This document shows positions 62,220 through 64,000 of a DNA stretch of 64,000 bases, one piece after another. A program made the translations under genes and the position numbers. The DNA is from Bradyrhizobium sp. NFR13 (GTDB taxonomy: Bacteria; Pseudomonadota; Alphaproteobacteria; Rhizobiales; Xanthobacteraceae). Where the stretch lies: contig NZ_FOTP01000001.1 of the NCBI RefSeq assembly GCF_900114605.1, positions 1,550,001-1,614,000 on the forward strand. The letters run 5' to 3'. Each line of letters starts with the position of its first letter. Position 1 is the first letter of the stretch. The notes under the pieces were generated by a model. The model saw only the letters and a list, made by a program, of their open reading frames with translations, was not told where the DNA came from and made no database searches.

Positions 62220-63257
62220 ATGGCATTCAACGCACCTGCTAAGCGCGCCGGTACCAGCGTCAAACCGCTGGGTGGCACCGAGAAAGCTGCAGCTCTTCTG
62301 CTGGCCATGGGGCGTGAGCTCTCGGGCGGCCTGCTTCGGGAGTTCGATCCTGAAGAAATCAAGCTGGTCACGCGCGCGGCGGCCGATCTCAAACCCATTT
62401 CAGGGCCTGAGCTCGAGGCGATCATCGAGGAATTCGCTCAGAATTTCTCGGAAGGTCCGAATATCTTCGGCACTGTCGGCGAGTTGGAGAAGCTGCTGAA
62501 TGGCGTGCTGCCACCGGACCAGATCACTGACATCATTTCCGAAGTTCTGGGCAACAAGACAAAGTCGGTGTGGGAGCGTATCTCTCTCGTCTCGGAGAGC
62601 CTGCTCGCCAACTATCTCCTCAAGGAGCATCCGCAAACGGCGGCGTTGATTCTCTCGCGCGTGAAACCGGCTTGTGCTGCCCGCGTGATGAGCCATCTGC
62701 CGCCGGATATCCGTCACGACCTGATGCGACGTATGCTCAGTCTCAAGCCCGTCGTCGAAGATGCGATGAGCATTATCGAAAAGACCATGCATGAAGACTT
62801 CATGATCAACTTCGCACGCAACCTCGCGTCCGATACCTATCCGCGGATGGCCGACATCATCAACAAGATGGAGCGGACGCAGATGGAGGAGTCGCTGAAG
62901 AACCTCACAGAATCGCGGCCGAAGTCGGCCGAAATCCTGAAGGGCATGCTGTTTACCTTCGACGACATCGTGAACCTGACGGCCAAGGCACGCATGCTGA
63001 TCTTCGATCAGGTGCCGACCGACCGCGTGGTGATGGCGCTCAAGGGATCGGATGCAACATTCCGCGAGCTCATTCTGTCATCGCTCGCCTCGCGCACCCG
63101 CCGTCTGGTGGACCACGAACTGGCAAACGGTATCCCTGCGAATCAGCGCGAGATCCTGGACGCGCGGCGCGCCATTACCGACCTTGCGCTCGATATGGCC
63201 GGACGCGGCGAAATCGAACTCAATCCCGATCAAGAAGATCAGCCGGTATTCACCTGA
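62220..63257 (+). CDS. fliG: Flagellar motor switch protein FliG
   Basis: The 345-residue protein transmits torque between the MotA stator and the rotor. The three FliG domains are seen: GGTEKAAALLLAMGRELSGG at the N-terminus, the middle part with the EHPQTAALILSRVKPACAAR motif, and the C-terminal charged segment DDIVNLTAKARMLIFDQVPT with the torque-helix SDATFRELILSSLASRTRRL. Length is normal. Confidence 0.96.
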   Translation: MAFNAPAKRAGTSVKPLGGTEKAAALLLAMGRELSGGLLREFDPEEIKLVTRAAADLKPISGPELEAIIEEFAQNFSEGPNIFGTVGELEKLLNGVLPPDQITDIISEVLGNKTKSVWERISLVSESLLANYLLKEHPQTAALILSRVKPACAARVMSHLPPDIRHDLMRRMLSLKPVVEDAMSIIEKTMHEDFMINFARNLASDTYPRMADIINKMERTQMEESLKNLTESRPKSAEILKGMLFTFDDIVNLTAKARMLIFDQVPTDRVVMALKGSDATFRELILSSLASRTRRLVDHELANGIPANQREILDARRAITDLALDMAGRGEIELNPDQEDQPVFT

Positions 63258-63269
63258 AGATAGAGCATT

Positions 63270-64000
63270 GTGTCTGACGAACCCGATAAGGAAAGTAAAA
63301 CCGAAGAGGCGACAGAGAAGAAGGTTCGTGATTCCGTCGAGAAGGGCCAAATCCCGGTCTCACGCGAAGCGCCGATTTTCGCCTCTATGCTCGCGCTATT
63401 GATTATTCAAAGCTTTTTGACCACCGACAACGTCAGAAAGCTGACATTCACTTTAGCCCGATTGATCGACGATCCGTCGGGTATCCGCATCCGGAATGGA
63501 ACGGATGCTATTGGGTTGCTCTCCGCGGTCGGTATGAGTGCGGCGGGACTGGTTATTCCGATTGTTATCGTCCTGATGCTGGCCGGGCTGGCATCATCTT
63601 TCCTGCAGAATGCACCGCGAATTGTGTTCGATCGCATCCAGCCGGAAGCCTCGCGTATCTCGATAGCGAAAGGCTGGGGCAGAATCTTCGGCGCGCAGGG
63701 ACGTGTGGAATTCGGAAAGTCGGTCTTCAAGTTCGTCGCTATCAGTCTGGTCGTGATGATCGTCCTGCGGGCTGAGGAGGCCGTGGCCGTGAATGCATTG
63801 TTTAGCGATCCGGCGGCCGTTCCGGAACTGGTGCTGACGACCGCGATGCGGCTCGTCTCCGCCATCAGTATTGCGACCATTGTTCTGGTGTCGCTCGATC
63901 TCGTCTGGGCGCGCTTCCACTGGCGCCGCGAATTGCGCATGACGAAGCAGGAGATCAAGGACGAGTTCAAGCAGGCTGAAGGCGATCCGATCGTCAAATC
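63270..64000 (+). CDS. flhB: Flagellar export protein FlhB, C-terminus beyond window
   Basis: The frame is open from a GTG at 63270 to the window edge (243 codons). It begins SDEPDKESKTEEATEKKVRD with SVEKGQIPVSRE, the classic FlhB N-terminus, then four membrane helices (through about residue 215) and the start of the cytoplasmic KQEIKDEFKQAEGDP linker. The self-cleaving NPTH site lies outside the window. It follows fliG by 12 bp in the same operon. Confidence 0.95.
   Translation, partial: MSDEPDKESKTEEATEKKVRDSVEKGQIPVSREAPIFASMLALLIIQSFLTTDNVRKLTFTLARLIDDPSGIRIRNGTDAIGLLSAVGMSAAGLVIPIVIVLMLAGLASSFLQNAPRIVFDRIQPEASRISIAKGWGRIFGAQGRVEFGKSVFKFVAISLVVMIVLRAEEAVAVNALFSDPAAVPELVLTTAMRLVSAISIATIVLVSLDLVWARFHWRRELRMTKQEIKDEFKQAEGDPIVK

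Overview
The window is high-GC chromosomal DNA from an alphaproteobacterium of the Bradyrhizobiaceae/Nitrobacteraceae type (Rhodopseudomonas, Bradyrhizobium, Afipia, Tardiphaga and relatives). I infer this from the protein families (RegB/RegA-like pair, FixNOQP with FixI and FixS, DUF3551, DUF1217 and DUF6468 flagellar proteins), a FixK-type promoter site, GANTC-rich non-coding DNA next to dnaA, and dispersed palindromes of a kind I recognise from this family. The genus cannot be fixed from sequence alone. I see no rRNA, tRNA, CRISPR array, transposase or prophage gene, so this looks like core plus mildly accessory chromosome.

Left part (1-10.9 kb): mixed housekeeping and accessory metabolism. 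It holds the end of a SulP anion transporter, purC, a pirin, a secreted DUF1080 protein, a LysR regulator divergent from a DUF1127-DUF1330 fusion, an MmgE/PrpD protein, a FUSC-type membrane protein, and an orphan tripartite-tricarboxylate (Bug/TctC) binding protein.

Respiratory island (11-26.7 kb): a FixK/FNR box precedes ccoNOQP (fixNOQP), then a small membrane protein, a DUF2189 membrane protein, ccoI (fixI) and ccoS (fixS). The usual fixG and fixH are absent from this position. After a bidirectional terminator and an MFS transporter comes a cyoABCD quinol oxidase operon with a SURF1 gene, followed by a RegB/RegA-type redox two-component pair. High-affinity and low-affinity terminal oxidases therefore sit side by side with a redox regulator.

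Middle (26.7-44 kb): an ABC importer (binding protein, permease, ATPase) with an amidohydrolase is divergent from a GntR/FCD regulator, with two matching operator-like sites between them. Then comes the replication block gyrB - FUSC protein - large repeat protein - recF - dnaN - dnaA, all on the minus strand. A 1.2-kb gene-free region between dnaA and rpsT carries a cluster of GANTC sites and iteron-like repeats.

Right part (44-56.6 kb): msrA, a Wza-like lipoprotein, two more orphan Bug proteins, dienelactone hydrolase, an HD-GYP phosphodiesterase, an acyl-CoA-synthetase-like enzyme with a VOC protein, small secreted proteins and hutH. The last 7.4 kb is a flagellar cluster of the rhizobial type: fliI, flgF and a DUF1217 gene on one strand; motA, fliM, a DUF6468 gene, fliN, fliG and flhB (cut by the window end) on the other.
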